This document shows positions 24,458 to 32,885 of a stretch of DNA of 35,755 nucleotides, piece by piece. A program made the translations under genes and the position numbers. The notes below the pieces were generated by a model that was not told the origin of the DNA, searched no databases, and worked only from the letters and a program-made list of their open reading frames with translations. This stretch comes from an uncultured bacterium (GTDB taxonomy: Bacteria; Verrucomicrobiota; Lentisphaeria; Victivallales; UBA1829). The DNA is taken from NCBI GenBank assembly GCA_949292215.1, contig CASEYW010000128.1:1-35755 (forward strand), read 5' to 3'. Every line of letters begins with the position of its first letter. Position 1 is the first letter of the stretch.

Positions 24458-26025
24458 ATTTCGATTTCGGAGGGGGCTTCAATTCGTACCTTGCCTGGTC
24501 CCTCAACGGTAACAGAGACGGGACCAAACGGAGTCGGATAGCGTCCCGAAACATACTCCAGCCCGCCGAGTTCCGGTCTGATGAGAATCTTCTTTCCGCC
24601 CGGTTCCAGAAATTTGACTCCAAGAACACGCTCGCTCAGGAACGGCATGGGCCCGCACGCCCAGCCATGGCACAGGCTGTGCCGGAGCCCTTTGTAGCAA
24701 TAAGCACCGAAATCAGCATGGAGATCCAACTTCCCTTCGGGTGTAAACTCATCAATCCGACCGGAATTTTCCAACCAGTCGAGATTGAAATCCTCCCAGA
24801 AAGTTGTTGCGCCGCGCTCCAGCATTGCGCCCCAATAACAACGGATCAGCTCCAGAGCCGGACGCGTCGGCTGTGCCAGAAGCATGTAAAAGCCATAGAA
24901 AGTGCTGACTCCATGAAACGGATCGTTTAAAATGATATCGATGGGAGAGCTCAGCCCGCTGACTGTTTGAATTGCCGCAGCGGCTTTGCTTCCGGCACAA
25001 TCGGGAATATGCCTTTTCAAACGCTTTTGCGCCTCAATTGCCGGAAAAGGATCGCATTCCAGCGCAGTCAGCAGGAGTTCACCGGCACGAAACATCCAGA
25101 AAAGCAATCCCTGGAGTCCGGCATGTTTCGCCGCGGGATTTCCATCGTTCGGCCAGTCAAGAAAACGCCGTTCCGGAATACACTCTCCACCATCGGGACC
25201 TATGTAGGAGCTGTAAAGTTCAAGCAGCTCAAGCAGATAGTCCTTCTGCCGGCGAAGATATTCGAGATCACCAGTGGCATGATAATAATCCGCAAGGCTG
25301 ATCACCCACCAGCAGGAATAGGTTCTGATATTGTTCATCGCATTCGGCAGGGGCGTGGTTGCTGTCAGAAAATCCAGGGACTTCCGGATCAGGGAGGTAT
25401 CCCGGAACGCCGCAAGGATTCCACGAATTTCCGGATGAAGATCCCCCATCCAGACCAGACGGTCCCTCTTTGCTCCATCATAAATATAATCCTGCATATT
25501 GAGCAGAAGCGTATAGGCGGCTGTTTTCCAAATCCGGTTGAGACGTTCATCGGAGGATTCAAAGGCTCCGACGTACTTCAGATCACGAAACAATGCCACA
25601 GCAATCACATTGAGCAAAGGAAGCGTTCCACCGAGATTGTCAATTTGAACAAACCGGAAAGCCGTATTGCCATATTCCACCATTCCGAACTGGGGAACCG
25701 CAAGTTCCGTATCATGGATTGCATGGCATTGATTCGGTGTTCCTGCCGCCTCTCCGACCGATTCTCCGAAACGAATCCGGATTCTCCCCTCCTCTCCGAG
25801 ATTGATGATGCGGATTCCTCCGTGGAGTTCAATCCCGAAATCCAGCAGGAAGGAACCATTTTTCTCCAGTTTTCCACAGTCTACGGAATCGGAAATCAAC
25901 GGCTGAATATTGCAATTCCCAATCCATTTTTCTGCGCCGACTGTATTTTTCTGTGCTAGAATCCGGCATACAGGAACGTATTCCCGTATGCGTTCATCAC
26001 GAATTGCATTCTGATAAAACGTCAT
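24448..26025 (-). CDS. Alpha-L-rhamnosidase-like glycosidase (GH78-type, short form)
   Basis: A 525-aa protein resembling GH78. Residues about 40-150 form the beta-sandwich domain (FLLDFGIELHGGIRI; FRFVQIDNL). The six-hairpin (alpha/alpha)6 domain starts near FESSDERLNRIWKTAAYTLLLNMQDY and holds the family signature YDGAKRDRLVWMGDLHPEIRG at about 182-202, with Asp195 in the catalytic loop. The C-terminus (FLEPGGKKILIRPELGGLEYVSGRYPTPFGPVSV) is the usual closing beta domain. Canonical GH78 enzymes are 700-1000 aa; this one lacks N-terminal accessory domains and a signal peptide, so it should be cytoplasmic and act on short oligosaccharides. AAGGATG precedes the ATG. It is divergent from a RhaS-like regulator, which supports a rhamnose role. 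Confidence 0.85.
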   Translation of the reverse strand: MTFYQNAIRDERIREYVPVCRILAQKNTVGAEKWIGNCNIQPLISDSVDCGKLEKNGSFLLDFGIELHGGIRIINLGEEGRIRIRFGESVGEAAGTPNQCHAIHDTELAVPQFGMVEYGNTAFRFVQIDNLGGTLPLLNVIAVALFRDLKYVGAFESSDERLNRIWKTAAYTLLLNMQDYIYDGAKRDRLVWMGDLHPEIRGILAAFRDTSLIRKSLDFLTATTPLPNAMNNIRTYSCWWVISLADYYHATGDLEYLRRQKDYLLELLELYSSYIGPDGGECIPERRFLDWPNDGNPAAKHAGLQGLLFWMFRAGELLLTALECDPFPAIEAQKRLKRHIPDCAGSKAAAAIQTVSGLSSPIDIILNDPFHGVSTFYGFYMLLAQPTRPALELIRCYWGAMLERGATTFWEDFNLDWLENSGRIDEFTPEGKLDLHADFGAYCYKGLRHSLCHGWACGPMPFLSERVLGVKFLEPGGKKILIRPELGGLEYVSGRYPTPFGPVSVTVEGPGKVRIEAPSEIEIIR

Positions 26026-26373
26026 TTTTCATCCTTGTTTCGATATTCAGGCGAGGACATCTGGTCCATTCTCACCCATCCACAGTCCCGTTTTCGAACG
26101 ATCCGGCAGATTCCTGCGATTTTCCTGTATTTTATGGGACGGAGCAGCAGAAAATCACAAATCTTCCGTTCTGCATTGTTCTTCAATATATCACAGCAGA
26201 AAAATAAAACCTTAAATATTGCATAATTTTTCTTGAATATCCGGCAAAAAATACTATTTTGGTTCTGTCTGAAAACATCAACTTGGAGATTCTGGACGAC
26301 ACGGAAACCTGTTTTTCTCTTGGACAGACTTCGACAATAGAAAATTGCACCGACAAACTTTAGAATCAAAATT
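26026..26373. promoter_or_regulatory. 348-base divergent regulatory region
   Basis: This gap separates the rhamnosidase-like gene (leftward) from its likely AraC regulator (rightward) and contains no gene. It is AT-rich in the middle. The decamer CAGCAGAAAA occurs twice as a direct repeat (26145-26154 and 26194-26203), a format AraC-family operators often take. A TAGAAT box (26361-26366) lies 7 bases before the regulator's ATG. I see no clear promoter for the leftward gene. Confidence 0.45.
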
Positions 26374-27267
26374 ATGGAAAAGGAAATCGAATATTTCATT
26401 CCGGACAGACATCTGGAACCGAACAGACTGACCACCTACTGTCATTTGATTGATTATCTGCGTCCGGCGGAAGTATGGCACAGACATGATTTTGACGAAC
26501 TGGTCATCGTCCGTTCCGGCAAGGGGCATCATGTGACGGAAACCGGAAGCTATCCGATTTCCCGGGGTGACGCATTTCTGATTCCCCGCGGAAAATGCCA
26601 TGGTTATGAAAAACTGGAAAATCTGAAGATTGCCAATCTTCTGTTTCATAAGGAAGTGCTGAAGGAGAAATGCGGAGATCTCACCGAGTCGCCCGGATTC
26701 AATCTGTTTTTCGAAAACAGCACAAAATTCAAAGAAGAATTCCGCTTCAGCAACCGTCTGACTCTTTCCGAACGGAAATTGCTGCAATGTGAACAGATTT
26801 TTGCAGAAATGCAGCAGGAACAATCCGGAGACCACCCCGGACGCTGTTTCATCAATGAGCTGCTGTTTCTGAATCTCTGCGTTCTCATCTGCCGGAGTTT
26901 TTCCAGCGAAGGAGAGAGTTATTCCACAGAAATCAGCGATCTCAGCCGCCTGCTTCAATTCATGGAGGAAAATCATGCCAAGCCGTTGAAACTGAACGAT
27001 CTTGCACGCGCGATCAACCGCTCCGTCTCCTCACTGATGCAGCTTTTCCATTCGGCAATGGAAAAAAGTCCGATCGAATATCTGAACACAATCCGTATGG
27101 AACAGGCGGCAAAGGAGCTGCGTGAGACAGACCACACCGTCTCCGCAGTAGCTTTTGCTCATGGGTTCTCCGACAGCAACTACTTCTCAACCCGTTTCTC
27201 CCGTCATTTCGGCTGTTCTCCCCGCCAATACCGCTTCCGGCACAGGAATACTCCACAGGAGGGATAA
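26374..27267 (+). CDS. AraC-family regulator with cupin domain (RhaS/RhaR-like)
   Basis: A 297-aa regulator. The N-terminal cupin (PAEVWHRHDFDELVIVRSGKGHH...YPISRGDAFLIPRGKCHGYEKLENLKIANLLF) is the pattern of RhaS/RhaR-type sugar sensors. The C-terminal AraC domain has LKLNDLARAINRSVSSLMQLFHSAME and VSAVAFAHGFSDSNYFSTRFSRHFGCSPRQYR. It is divergent from a GH78-like gene, which fits control by rhamnose. There is no ribosome binding site before the ATG, an in-frame TAG lies upstream, and a -10-like TAGAAT ends 7 bases before the ATG, so the message may be leaderless. Confidence 0.9.
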   Translation: MEKEIEYFIPDRHLEPNRLTTYCHLIDYLRPAEVWHRHDFDELVIVRSGKGHHVTETGSYPISRGDAFLIPRGKCHGYEKLENLKIANLLFHKEVLKEKCGDLTESPGFNLFFENSTKFKEEFRFSNRLTLSERKLLQCEQIFAEMQQEQSGDHPGRCFINELLFLNLCVLICRSFSSEGESYSTEISDLSRLLQFMEENHAKPLKLNDLARAINRSVSSLMQLFHSAMEKSPIEYLNTIRMEQAAKELRETDHTVSAVAFAHGFSDSNYFSTRFSRHFGCSPRQYRFRHRNTPQEG

Positions 27268-27324
27268 GTTTCTCCGTTTTTGTTCAGATTCCATTTGAAT
27301 TCCGTCAGTTCTCCTCCAGTCCCA

Positions 27325-27352
27325 TTGCATTTTCCGCGGCAGACGCTACATT
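27325..27352 (+). promoter_or_regulatory. Probable promoter of the LOG-family gene
   Basis: TTGCAT (27325-27330), 16 bases, then TACATT (27347-27352), 35 bases before the ATG at 27387. Moderate match in the 119-base gap after the AraC gene. Confidence 0.4.
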
Positions 27353-27386
27353 CCCGAAACCCCGAAACAACAGAAGGAACAAGGGT

Positions 27387-28004
27387 ATGATCAACAAAAA
27401 ACTCAAACGGCTCGCGGTCTACTGCTCTTCGAAAAACGGACTTGATCCCGCATTCGGGAAAGCGGCGGAAGAACTCGGGCGTCTCATGGCTCTGAGGGGG
27501 ATCGGACTTGTCTATGGCGGGTCAAACGTCGGACTCATGAAAAAAATCGCGGACTCCGTCCTCCAAAACGGCGGAGAAGTGACCGGAGTCTATCCGGAAG
27601 GGCTCTTTCTGGAGGAACTCCAGACAAACCTGACCAACACCTATATTGTCCGGTCGATGGCGGAACGGAAAGCCATGATGCTCACCCTCTCCGACGCGTG
27701 GCTTGCAATGCCGGGCGGCTTCGGCACGCTGGACGAATTTTTTGACGCACTCTGTCTGCTTCAGATCCGGAATCACTCCAAGCCGTGCGGAATGCTCAAC
27801 ATCCGCGGATTCTACGATCCGCTTCTTGCATTCATCGAAAATGCACGAATCTGCGGAATGCTCAAAACAAGAGACCGCGAACTCATCCATGTCCACTCGA
27901 CGCCGGAAGGAGTGCTGGATCTTCTGGAAGAAACCGTCGAACGGCGCGGAGTCCGTTTCCTCCAATCCGCATCATGGAGCGAGCCGGAGATGTATGCCGT
28001 CTGA
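27387..28004 (+). CDS. LOG-family nucleotide 5'-monophosphate phosphoribohydrolase (TIGR00730)
   Basis: A 205-aa Rossmann-like protein of normal family length. The glycine-rich VYGGSNVGLM (about 42-51), the MAERKAMM segment with catalytic Arg94 and Lys95, and PGGFGTLDEFFDAL (109-122) with the PGGxGT..E signature are all present. The family cleaves cytokinin ribotides and, in bacteria, AMP-like nucleotides to base and ribose 5-phosphate. In a gut bacterium a purine-nucleotide salvage or housekeeping role is more likely than cytokinin signalling. AGAAGGAACAAGGGT precedes the ATG. It is convergent with the mannonate dehydratase gene 6 bases away. Confidence 0.9.
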   Translation: MINKKLKRLAVYCSSKNGLDPAFGKAAEELGRLMALRGIGLVYGGSNVGLMKKIADSVLQNGGEVTGVYPEGLFLEELQTNLTNTYIVRSMAERKAMMLTLSDAWLAMPGGFGTLDEFFDALCLLQIRNHSKPCGMLNIRGFYDPLLAFIENARICGMLKTRDRELIHVHSTPEGVLDLLEETVERRGVRFLQSASWSEPEMYAV

Positions 28005-28010
28005 CAGGGC

Positions 28011-28964
28011 TCAATGACTCATGCCGAGCGCATCCATGATTCCTTTCAGGTACGATGCGCCGAGAAGACGTCCCAGTATCGCGTAGCCAGGAGAGGAGTT
28101 GTCTTCGCCCTCCATCGTCGGTGCGTGATCGGGACGGATCAGGCAGTCGATGCCGTTGTCCCGGTACAGGCGGAGGATTTCCGCCATGTCGGTCGGACCG
28201 TTGTCGTGGAACGTCTCCCGGAAACCGCCGTCAAAGGCTTCCACATCACGCATATGGGCAAAAATGATCTCTTCTTTGAATTCCGGGATCAGCTTTTCGA
28301 TCTTCTCCCCCATGCAGCGGAAGGTCGCCTGGCAGAAGGTAATGCCCCACGCAGGACTTGACGCCAGACATTTTGCCTTCCGGTATGCTTCCGCCGAAGT
28401 AAAAATGCGAGGATATCCTTTCAGTTCCGAAACCGGTGGATCATCCGGATGCAGCCCCATCCGCACCCCTGCTTCCTCCGCGGCAGGCAGCACAGCCTGG
28501 ATAAAATAACGATAATTCTTCCAGAGCTGTTCATGTGTAAGATGCAGAGGTTCTTTCGGTATGTCCTGCGGGAAATATCCGTTTGTCAAAGCGCCGCCGC
28601 GCGCCGGAATCGCAGACCGGCTTCGGAACCAGCCGACTCCCGCCATAAAGTTGTAGCACAGAACAGGAATTTCCAGTTTTCCCATGTTTGCAAGCATACG
28701 GCAATAGTGTTCGATATCCTCATCACGCCCTGGAAGTCCGAGTTTGATCCGTGTCATATCAAATTCATCGCCTTCGAGCGCCTGAAGCCGGAAGCCGGCA
28801 TCGGTGAACCGGTCCCGGATCGTTTTCAGCGACTCGAACTCATATACGGGAGCCATTCCGGTCAGTTCCGGCGCAGCTTTCGTAATCGCATACTCAATTC
28901 CCGCCTGACGGGCAAGTTTCCATTTGATCTCCGGTTTCGCCGGAAGAAAGATCCCAAGTTTCAT
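28011..28964 (-). CDS. uxuA: Mannonate dehydratase-family protein, short form
   Basis: A 317-aa TIM-barrel protein of the UxuA family, which dehydrates D-mannonate to 2-keto-3-deoxygluconate with a divalent metal. Likely metal and catalytic residues are visible: His172 (GLHPDDPP), Cys211 (ITFCQAT), His237 (FAHMRD), His253/Asp254 (FHDNG) and Asp279/His280 (RPDHAP). UxuA proteins are usually 350-390 aa, so this is a shorter variant. Start at ATG 28964 (GGAG 8 bases upstream) rather than 29018, which would overlap the upstream gene. It is the last gene of an iclR-GH113-uxuA operon, suggesting that the glycosidase releases a uronic acid or that this enzyme handles a related sugar acid. Confidence 0.8.
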   Translation of the reverse strand: MKLGIFLPAKPEIKWKLARQAGIEYAITKAAPELTGMAPVYEFESLKTIRDRFTDAGFRLQALEGDEFDMTRIKLGLPGRDEDIEHYCRMLANMGKLEIPVLCYNFMAGVGWFRSRSAIPARGGALTNGYFPQDIPKEPLHLTHEQLWKNYRYFIQAVLPAAEEAGVRMGLHPDDPPVSELKGYPRIFTSAEAYRKAKCLASSPAWGITFCQATFRCMGEKIEKLIPEFKEEIIFAHMRDVEAFDGGFRETFHDNGPTDMAEILRLYRDNGIDCLIRPDHAPTMEGEDNSSPGYAILGRLLGASYLKGIMDALGMSH

Positions 28965-28983
28965 TTCTTTGCTCCAATGGATT

Positions 28984-30024
28984 TCAGGATTCGGAGTGTA
29001 CCGATTTGTCTTCCGCACCTTCTCCGCACCAGCGTTTCATCACTTCCGCCGCTGGTTTTCCGTCCATGGTGAAGCCTTTGTTTCCGGCAGGATCATCGAC
29101 AAACTGCGGACGGTAATTCTGTTCATCCCATTTCCACCAGAAAAGACCGCCCCACCACGGCTCAGGAGCAAATGCCCGAATGACCGCTTCGAGATAACGA
29201 GCCTGTTCCCATCCGTCATATCCGCCGCCATTGTTCCAGAAATAGGGCAGCTTGGAAGCTCCGGCTGTGGCACAGCAACCGCATTCGCCGAAATAGAATG
29301 TTTTCCCGTAAACCTCGGCGAACTCCCGGGTCCGCTTTACAACCGGAGCAAGAAATGCCGCCATCTCTTCCACAGTTCCGCCTCCGTGCTCGGAAGCTGG
29401 AGAGTACATGCTGCTCCCCAGAGAATCCAGCGCGAAAAACCAGTGATTCGGATTGCTCCGGATCAAAGGCAGGAACTGCTCCGCAGAGATCAGGGAACTG
29501 GTCAGATGGCCCCTGTAGCTCTTCCGGACAAGATCCACAATCCTGAGCCAGTGTTCAGAAAAATCAGCGAATTGATTCAGCTCGCTGTCAAGACAATATC
29601 CTTCACAGCCGCAGCGGTTCACAATACGCAGATAATGTCTGGTCAGCGCGGCGTAGTTCTCAAACCAGTCCTCACGATAGTGAATCGGCTTGCCGGGAAT
29701 GATTTCACGGGAGGGAGGAAGATGAAGATGGCCTCGCTGGGTTCCGTCCCAGCATTCCAGCATCGGACGGAACATCACTTTGACCCCCAGCTTGTGGAAG
29801 AGATTCATTATGTCGCAAAGTTCATCATCGCCTGGCGTGATTGTGAAATCCCGGAACTGGCGCGTACTGCTGAAGCCCTCCTGCATCACCGTAGCCACCA
29901 GACATACCCACTCGCATCCAAGTTGCGCGATTTTTTCTGCCTCTCTTGCCGCATCCTTCGAAGAGAAATAGCCGTTCCTCGCATAGAATCCGAATGTCAC
30001 TCCTTTGAATAAATCCCGTCTCAT
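28984..30024 (-). CDS. GH113-like glycosidase
   Basis: A 346-aa single-domain TIM barrel without signal peptide. The N-terminal KGVTFGFYARNGYFSSKDAAREAEKIAQLGCEWVCL, the TPGDDELCDIMNLFHKLGVKVMFRPML tract, and FWWKWDE near the end match family GH113, known for beta-mannanases. Probable acid/base Glu148 is in CLDSELNQF and probable nucleophile Glu247 in FYFGECGC. Its cytoplasmic location suggests that it acts on short imported mannose-containing oligosaccharides. It starts 6 bases after the iclR stop and is followed 19 bases later by uxuA, so all three are one operon. The exact specificity is uncertain. Confidence 0.8.
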   Translation of the reverse strand: MRRDLFKGVTFGFYARNGYFSSKDAAREAEKIAQLGCEWVCLVATVMQEGFSSTRQFRDFTITPGDDELCDIMNLFHKLGVKVMFRPMLECWDGTQRGHLHLPPSREIIPGKPIHYREDWFENYAALTRHYLRIVNRCGCEGYCLDSELNQFADFSEHWLRIVDLVRKSYRGHLTSSLISAEQFLPLIRSNPNHWFFALDSLGSSMYSPASEHGGGTVEEMAAFLAPVVKRTREFAEVYGKTFYFGECGCCATAGASKLPYFWNNGGGYDGWEQARYLEAVIRAFAPEPWWGGLFWWKWDEQNYRPQFVDDPAGNKGFTMDGKPAAEVMKRWCGEGAEDKSVHSES

Positions 30025-30030
30025 GTTGCC

Positions 30031-30771
30031 TTACATCCTTTCCTCGATCTTTTCCGGAAGAGCCGAAAGCAGATCCAGAATGGTTTGTTTGTGTCTCTTC
30101 CGGAATCGGTATTCCGGAATAAAACTGCCGACAGCCGCGACAACCCGTCCTTTGTGAAAAACAGGCACCGCAAGTGCTGTAATCTCCTTCCGTTTCTCTT
30201 CCAGAAGCGCCTGCTGCGCGATTCCGGCAAGAGTCCTCTTCAACTGACCTTCGGATTCCATCTCCTTCCATTCCTCTCCCGGAGGACCGTTCCGCAACAG
30301 GAACGCATTCTGTTTTTCCTGCGGGAGATGCGCCAGAAGAACGCGCCCCGATACACTCCGGTAAGGAGTCTCGCGCCGTGGAAACGCCCCGGTCATGACC
30401 TGGACCGGATGCGTTGACATGATATTGTGCAGAATCACACGGGAATCTCCTTCCAGCACGGAAAGGCAAATATATTCGCCCGTTTGTTCCGCAAACGCCT
30501 TCATTGCCGGAAGAGCGGCTTCAATCAGGGCGGGAGAATAAGCGGAGTTTTCTGTTAATTCATACGCTTTCCGCCCCAGCGTGTATCCCTGTTTGCGCCC
30601 TGCCTGTTCCAGATAACCGAGATTCGTCAGCGTTCTCACAATGCGCGACGCTGTCGGGATCTTGAGTCCGGACGCAGCGGCAAGCGCATGCAGCGGATGC
30701 GGCTCTCTCGGACGCTCTCCTACCAGTTCCAGAAGAGTCAATGCCCGTTCCACAACCTGAATATTGTTCAT
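30031..30771 (-). CDS. IclR-family transcriptional regulator
   Basis: A 246-aa regulator. The winged HTH is at 1-65 (VVERALTLLELVGE; PLHALAAASGLKIPTASRIVRTLTNLGYLEQAGRKQGYTLG) and the GAF-like effector domain at about 75-245 (LPAMKAFAEQTGEYICLSVLEGDSRVILHNI; SVSGRVLLAHLP; KRKEITALAVPVFHKGRVVAAVGSF). Sequences like KDG-sensing IclR proteins regulate uronate genes, which suits the uxuA in its operon. The ATG has no clear ribosome binding site. The intergenic region upstream contains repeated TTTCRTA palindromes, probably its own operators, between this operon and the divergent alpha-galactosidase gene. Confidence 0.92.
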   Translation of the reverse strand: MNNIQVVERALTLLELVGERPREPHPLHALAAASGLKIPTASRIVRTLTNLGYLEQAGRKQGYTLGRKAYELTENSAYSPALIEAALPAMKAFAEQTGEYICLSVLEGDSRVILHNIMSTHPVQVMTGAFPRRETPYRSVSGRVLLAHLPQEKQNAFLLRNGPPGEEWKEMESEGQLKRTLAGIAQQALLEEKRKEITALAVPVFHKGRVVAAVGSFIPEYRFRKRHKQTILDLLSALPEKIEERM

Positions 30772-30781
30772 CGCATTATTC

Positions 30782-30830
30782 TTTCATAATATGAAATTTA
30801 TTTTTCATTATAATTTAGTATAATACGAAA
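30782..30830. promoter_or_regulatory. Cluster of TTTCATA-type palindromes, candidate IclR operators
   Basis: TTTCATAATATGAAA (30782-30796) is a perfect 15-base palindrome of the size bound by IclR-family dimers. A half-like copy TTTCATTATAATTTA lies at 30803-30817, and TTTAGTATAATACGAAA (30814-30830) is a 17-base palindrome with one mismatched pair. All three share TTTCRTA on one strand or the other. They lie just upstream of iclR and overlap the promoter of the divergent galactosidase gene. Confidence 0.5.
30819..30824 (+). promoter_or_regulatory. -10 box of the alpha-galactosidase operon
   Basis: Exact TATAAT inside the third palindrome of the region; the -35 (TTTATT at 30797-30802, 16 bases) is weak. 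Transcription from here gives a leader of about 145 bases to the ATG at 30976. The overlap with a palindrome suggests repression by the IclR protein. Confidence 0.4.
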
Positions 30831-30975
30831 AGGAGAAAAAACAAGCGGGATTTTCATTTTCCGGCAATTTCTTCAGCCCCTTTTCAGTGACGGAACAAAA
30901 ATCTCTCCTGGAATATTGAAAAACAGAGGAAACGGTTATACCTTATCGAAACACGAAAACAGGAGACGTTTCTTT

Positions 30976-32850
30976 ATGGGACAGATCATTCAGAATAACA
31001 GAACGCTGTTCGGAGCACTCGTTCCGGAAGCGTGCATCAATCAGAAATGGCTTTCGGAAGCCCCCGGTTTCCGACTCACAATGACTCAGAAGGAAGAACA
31101 GGGAGGCACCGTCCTGCGTCTGGAATTCACAAATCTCTCCGGAGAGATGATCCGGCTTGACGGACTCCGCTTTATTCAGCGTGGACAGCATGACGATTTT
31201 CTGTCCACGCCGGGCCCCCGTCTGCGCCTTTACCGCGAAGGATGGACAATGGCAAGTGCAGCTGCGTCCGTGCGCTATGGAGAAAAGGATTTTGAAGTTG
31301 ATCCGGGCTATAAACCGTTCGCGGTCTCAATGCCTGCCGAATACAGCAGTGAAGTAACGAACCGGTTTTCCGGTGAACACGTCGCAGTTCTGAATGACTG
31401 CGAGAGCGGATTTTCCGTTCTGACCGGATTTGTCACTTCGGCGGATCAGATGACACGCATTGTGGTTGAACTCTGCGAAAATGGTGTCAGGGAATATGCA
31501 ATTCATGCGGATACGGACGGCATTGTCGTGGATCCCGGTGAAACGGTCCGCTCCGAGGAGCTCCTGATTCTCTCCGGTACGGATGCTTATTCGCTTCTGG
31601 AGCATTTCGGAACTGTCTGGGGAGAAAAAATGCACGCACGGACCTGGAATCACCTTCCGAACGGCTGGTGCAGCTGGTATTACTATTTCAGCAATGTCAC
31701 GGAAAACGATATTCTCGAAAACGCAGTCTATCTGAATGCACACAGGGAGGAGTACCCGCTCGAATACCTCCAGCTTGACGACGGCTACCAGTCAGCACTC
31801 GGCGACTGGCTTGTCTGCAATGAAAAGTTTCCCCGCGGACTCGAATTTCTTGCCTCTGAAATCAAGAAAGCCGGACTCAAACCCGGTATCTGGCTTGCCC
31901 CGTTCCTGGTGGAAAAACGCTCCCGGCTCTTCGCCGAGCATCCAGACTGGATGGTTCGCGACCGGAACGGGGAGATCGCCTTCCCGATGAAATGGCGTAC
32001 GGGGGAAGCAGCAATTCTCGATGGGACCCATCCTGACGCTCAGCGTTTCCTGACCGATCTTTTCCGCCGTCTGCGTGAAATGGGCTGGGTCTATACAAAA
32101 CTCGACTTTCTGGTCTTTGAGTGCGGAGTTCCAGGCGCAGTCTATTACGACAAGAAAGCAACACGAGCCCAGGCGCTTCGCCGCGGTCTCGAAGCCATCC
32201 GCAAAGGATTTGGCGATGATCAGTTCATTCTAGGCTGCACGGTTCCCTTTGGTCCGGTGGTCGGAATTGTAAATGCGGAGCGGATCGGCACCGATATTAC
32301 GCCATACTGGGCGCCCGACCGCAAAGTCTTCAAGGAAGCACCGACGGTCCCGAATGTCTGTCGCAACCTCATCAACCGCTGTTACATGAACCATCGTCTC
32401 TTCTTCAGCGATCCAGATACACATATTGCCCGGATCGACAACAACAACCTCACGGAAAACGAAGTCATTCTCTGGACCTATGCCATCTGGCTCACCGGCG
32501 GACTCCTTCTCCTGAGCGATCGATTCGAAACTCTTGCCCCGGAACGCACAAAATATCCGAAACTTCTGATCCGCGAACAGGATCAGTTCAAAACCCGGCC
32601 GCTGGATTTCTTCGAACGCGAATATCCCGCCGTCTGGTACGGGGTCCATAAGAAGACCGGACAGAAGGTCGTCGGACTGTTCAATTTTGAAAATGAGAAA
32701 CGTTCTCTCGCGATCCCGCTGAATGAGATTTCCCGCGACACCGCCTTCCGGATTAACGATCTTTTCTCCGGTGAAGACGAAGGCTCTCACACCAATCGTT
32801 TCGAAGCAAACGTACCGGCACATTCCTGCCGGCTATTCGAACTGAAATAA
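30976..32850 (+). CDS. Alpha-galactosidase (GH36)
   Basis: A 624-aa GH36-type enzyme. The N-terminal beta-sandwich covers about 1-220. The TIM barrel starts at GWCSWYYYFSNVTENDI; LQLDDGYQ, LKPGIWLAPFLVEKRSRLF and CTVPFGPVVGIVNAERIGTD are family landmarks. Nucleophile Asp377 lies in YTKLDFLVF and acid/base Asp440 in ERIGTDITPYW. The C-terminal beta domain ends in PAHSCRLFEL. There is no signal peptide, so it acts in the cytoplasm on alpha-galactosides such as raffinose-type or melibiose-type sugars. The ATG at 30976 has AGGAG 10 bases upstream; an upstream TTG at 30916 has none. It is followed 35 bases later by a MEMO1-AMMECR1 fusion gene. Confidence 0.92.
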   Translation: MGQIIQNNRTLFGALVPEACINQKWLSEAPGFRLTMTQKEEQGGTVLRLEFTNLSGEMIRLDGLRFIQRGQHDDFLSTPGPRLRLYREGWTMASAAASVRYGEKDFEVDPGYKPFAVSMPAEYSSEVTNRFSGEHVAVLNDCESGFSVLTGFVTSADQMTRIVVELCENGVREYAIHADTDGIVVDPGETVRSEELLILSGTDAYSLLEHFGTVWGEKMHARTWNHLPNGWCSWYYYFSNVTENDILENAVYLNAHREEYPLEYLQLDDGYQSALGDWLVCNEKFPRGLEFLASEIKKAGLKPGIWLAPFLVEKRSRLFAEHPDWMVRDRNGEIAFPMKWRTGEAAILDGTHPDAQRFLTDLFRRLREMGWVYTKLDFLVFECGVPGAVYYDKKATRAQALRRGLEAIRKGFGDDQFILGCTVPFGPVVGIVNAERIGTDITPYWAPDRKVFKEAPTVPNVCRNLINRCYMNHRLFFSDPDTHIARIDNNNLTENEVILWTYAIWLTGGLLLLSDRFETLAPERTKYPKLLIREQDQFKTRPLDFFEREYPAVWYGVHKKTGQKVVGLFNFENEKRSLAIPLNEISRDTAFRINDLFSGEDEGSHTNRFEANVPAHSCRLFELK

Positions 32851-32885
32851 CCTGAAAGCAACAGCAGAACAAGGAGACGGATCTC

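Noticed and set aside
27246..27286. GGAG/CTCC hairpin followed by GTTTTTG after the RhaS-like gene
   Set aside because: The stem is only 4-5 bp, too weak to call a terminator from sequence alone.
28924..30012. 362-aa plus-strand open frame
   Set aside because: Antisense to the GH113-like gene, which has clear barrel motifs and operon context.
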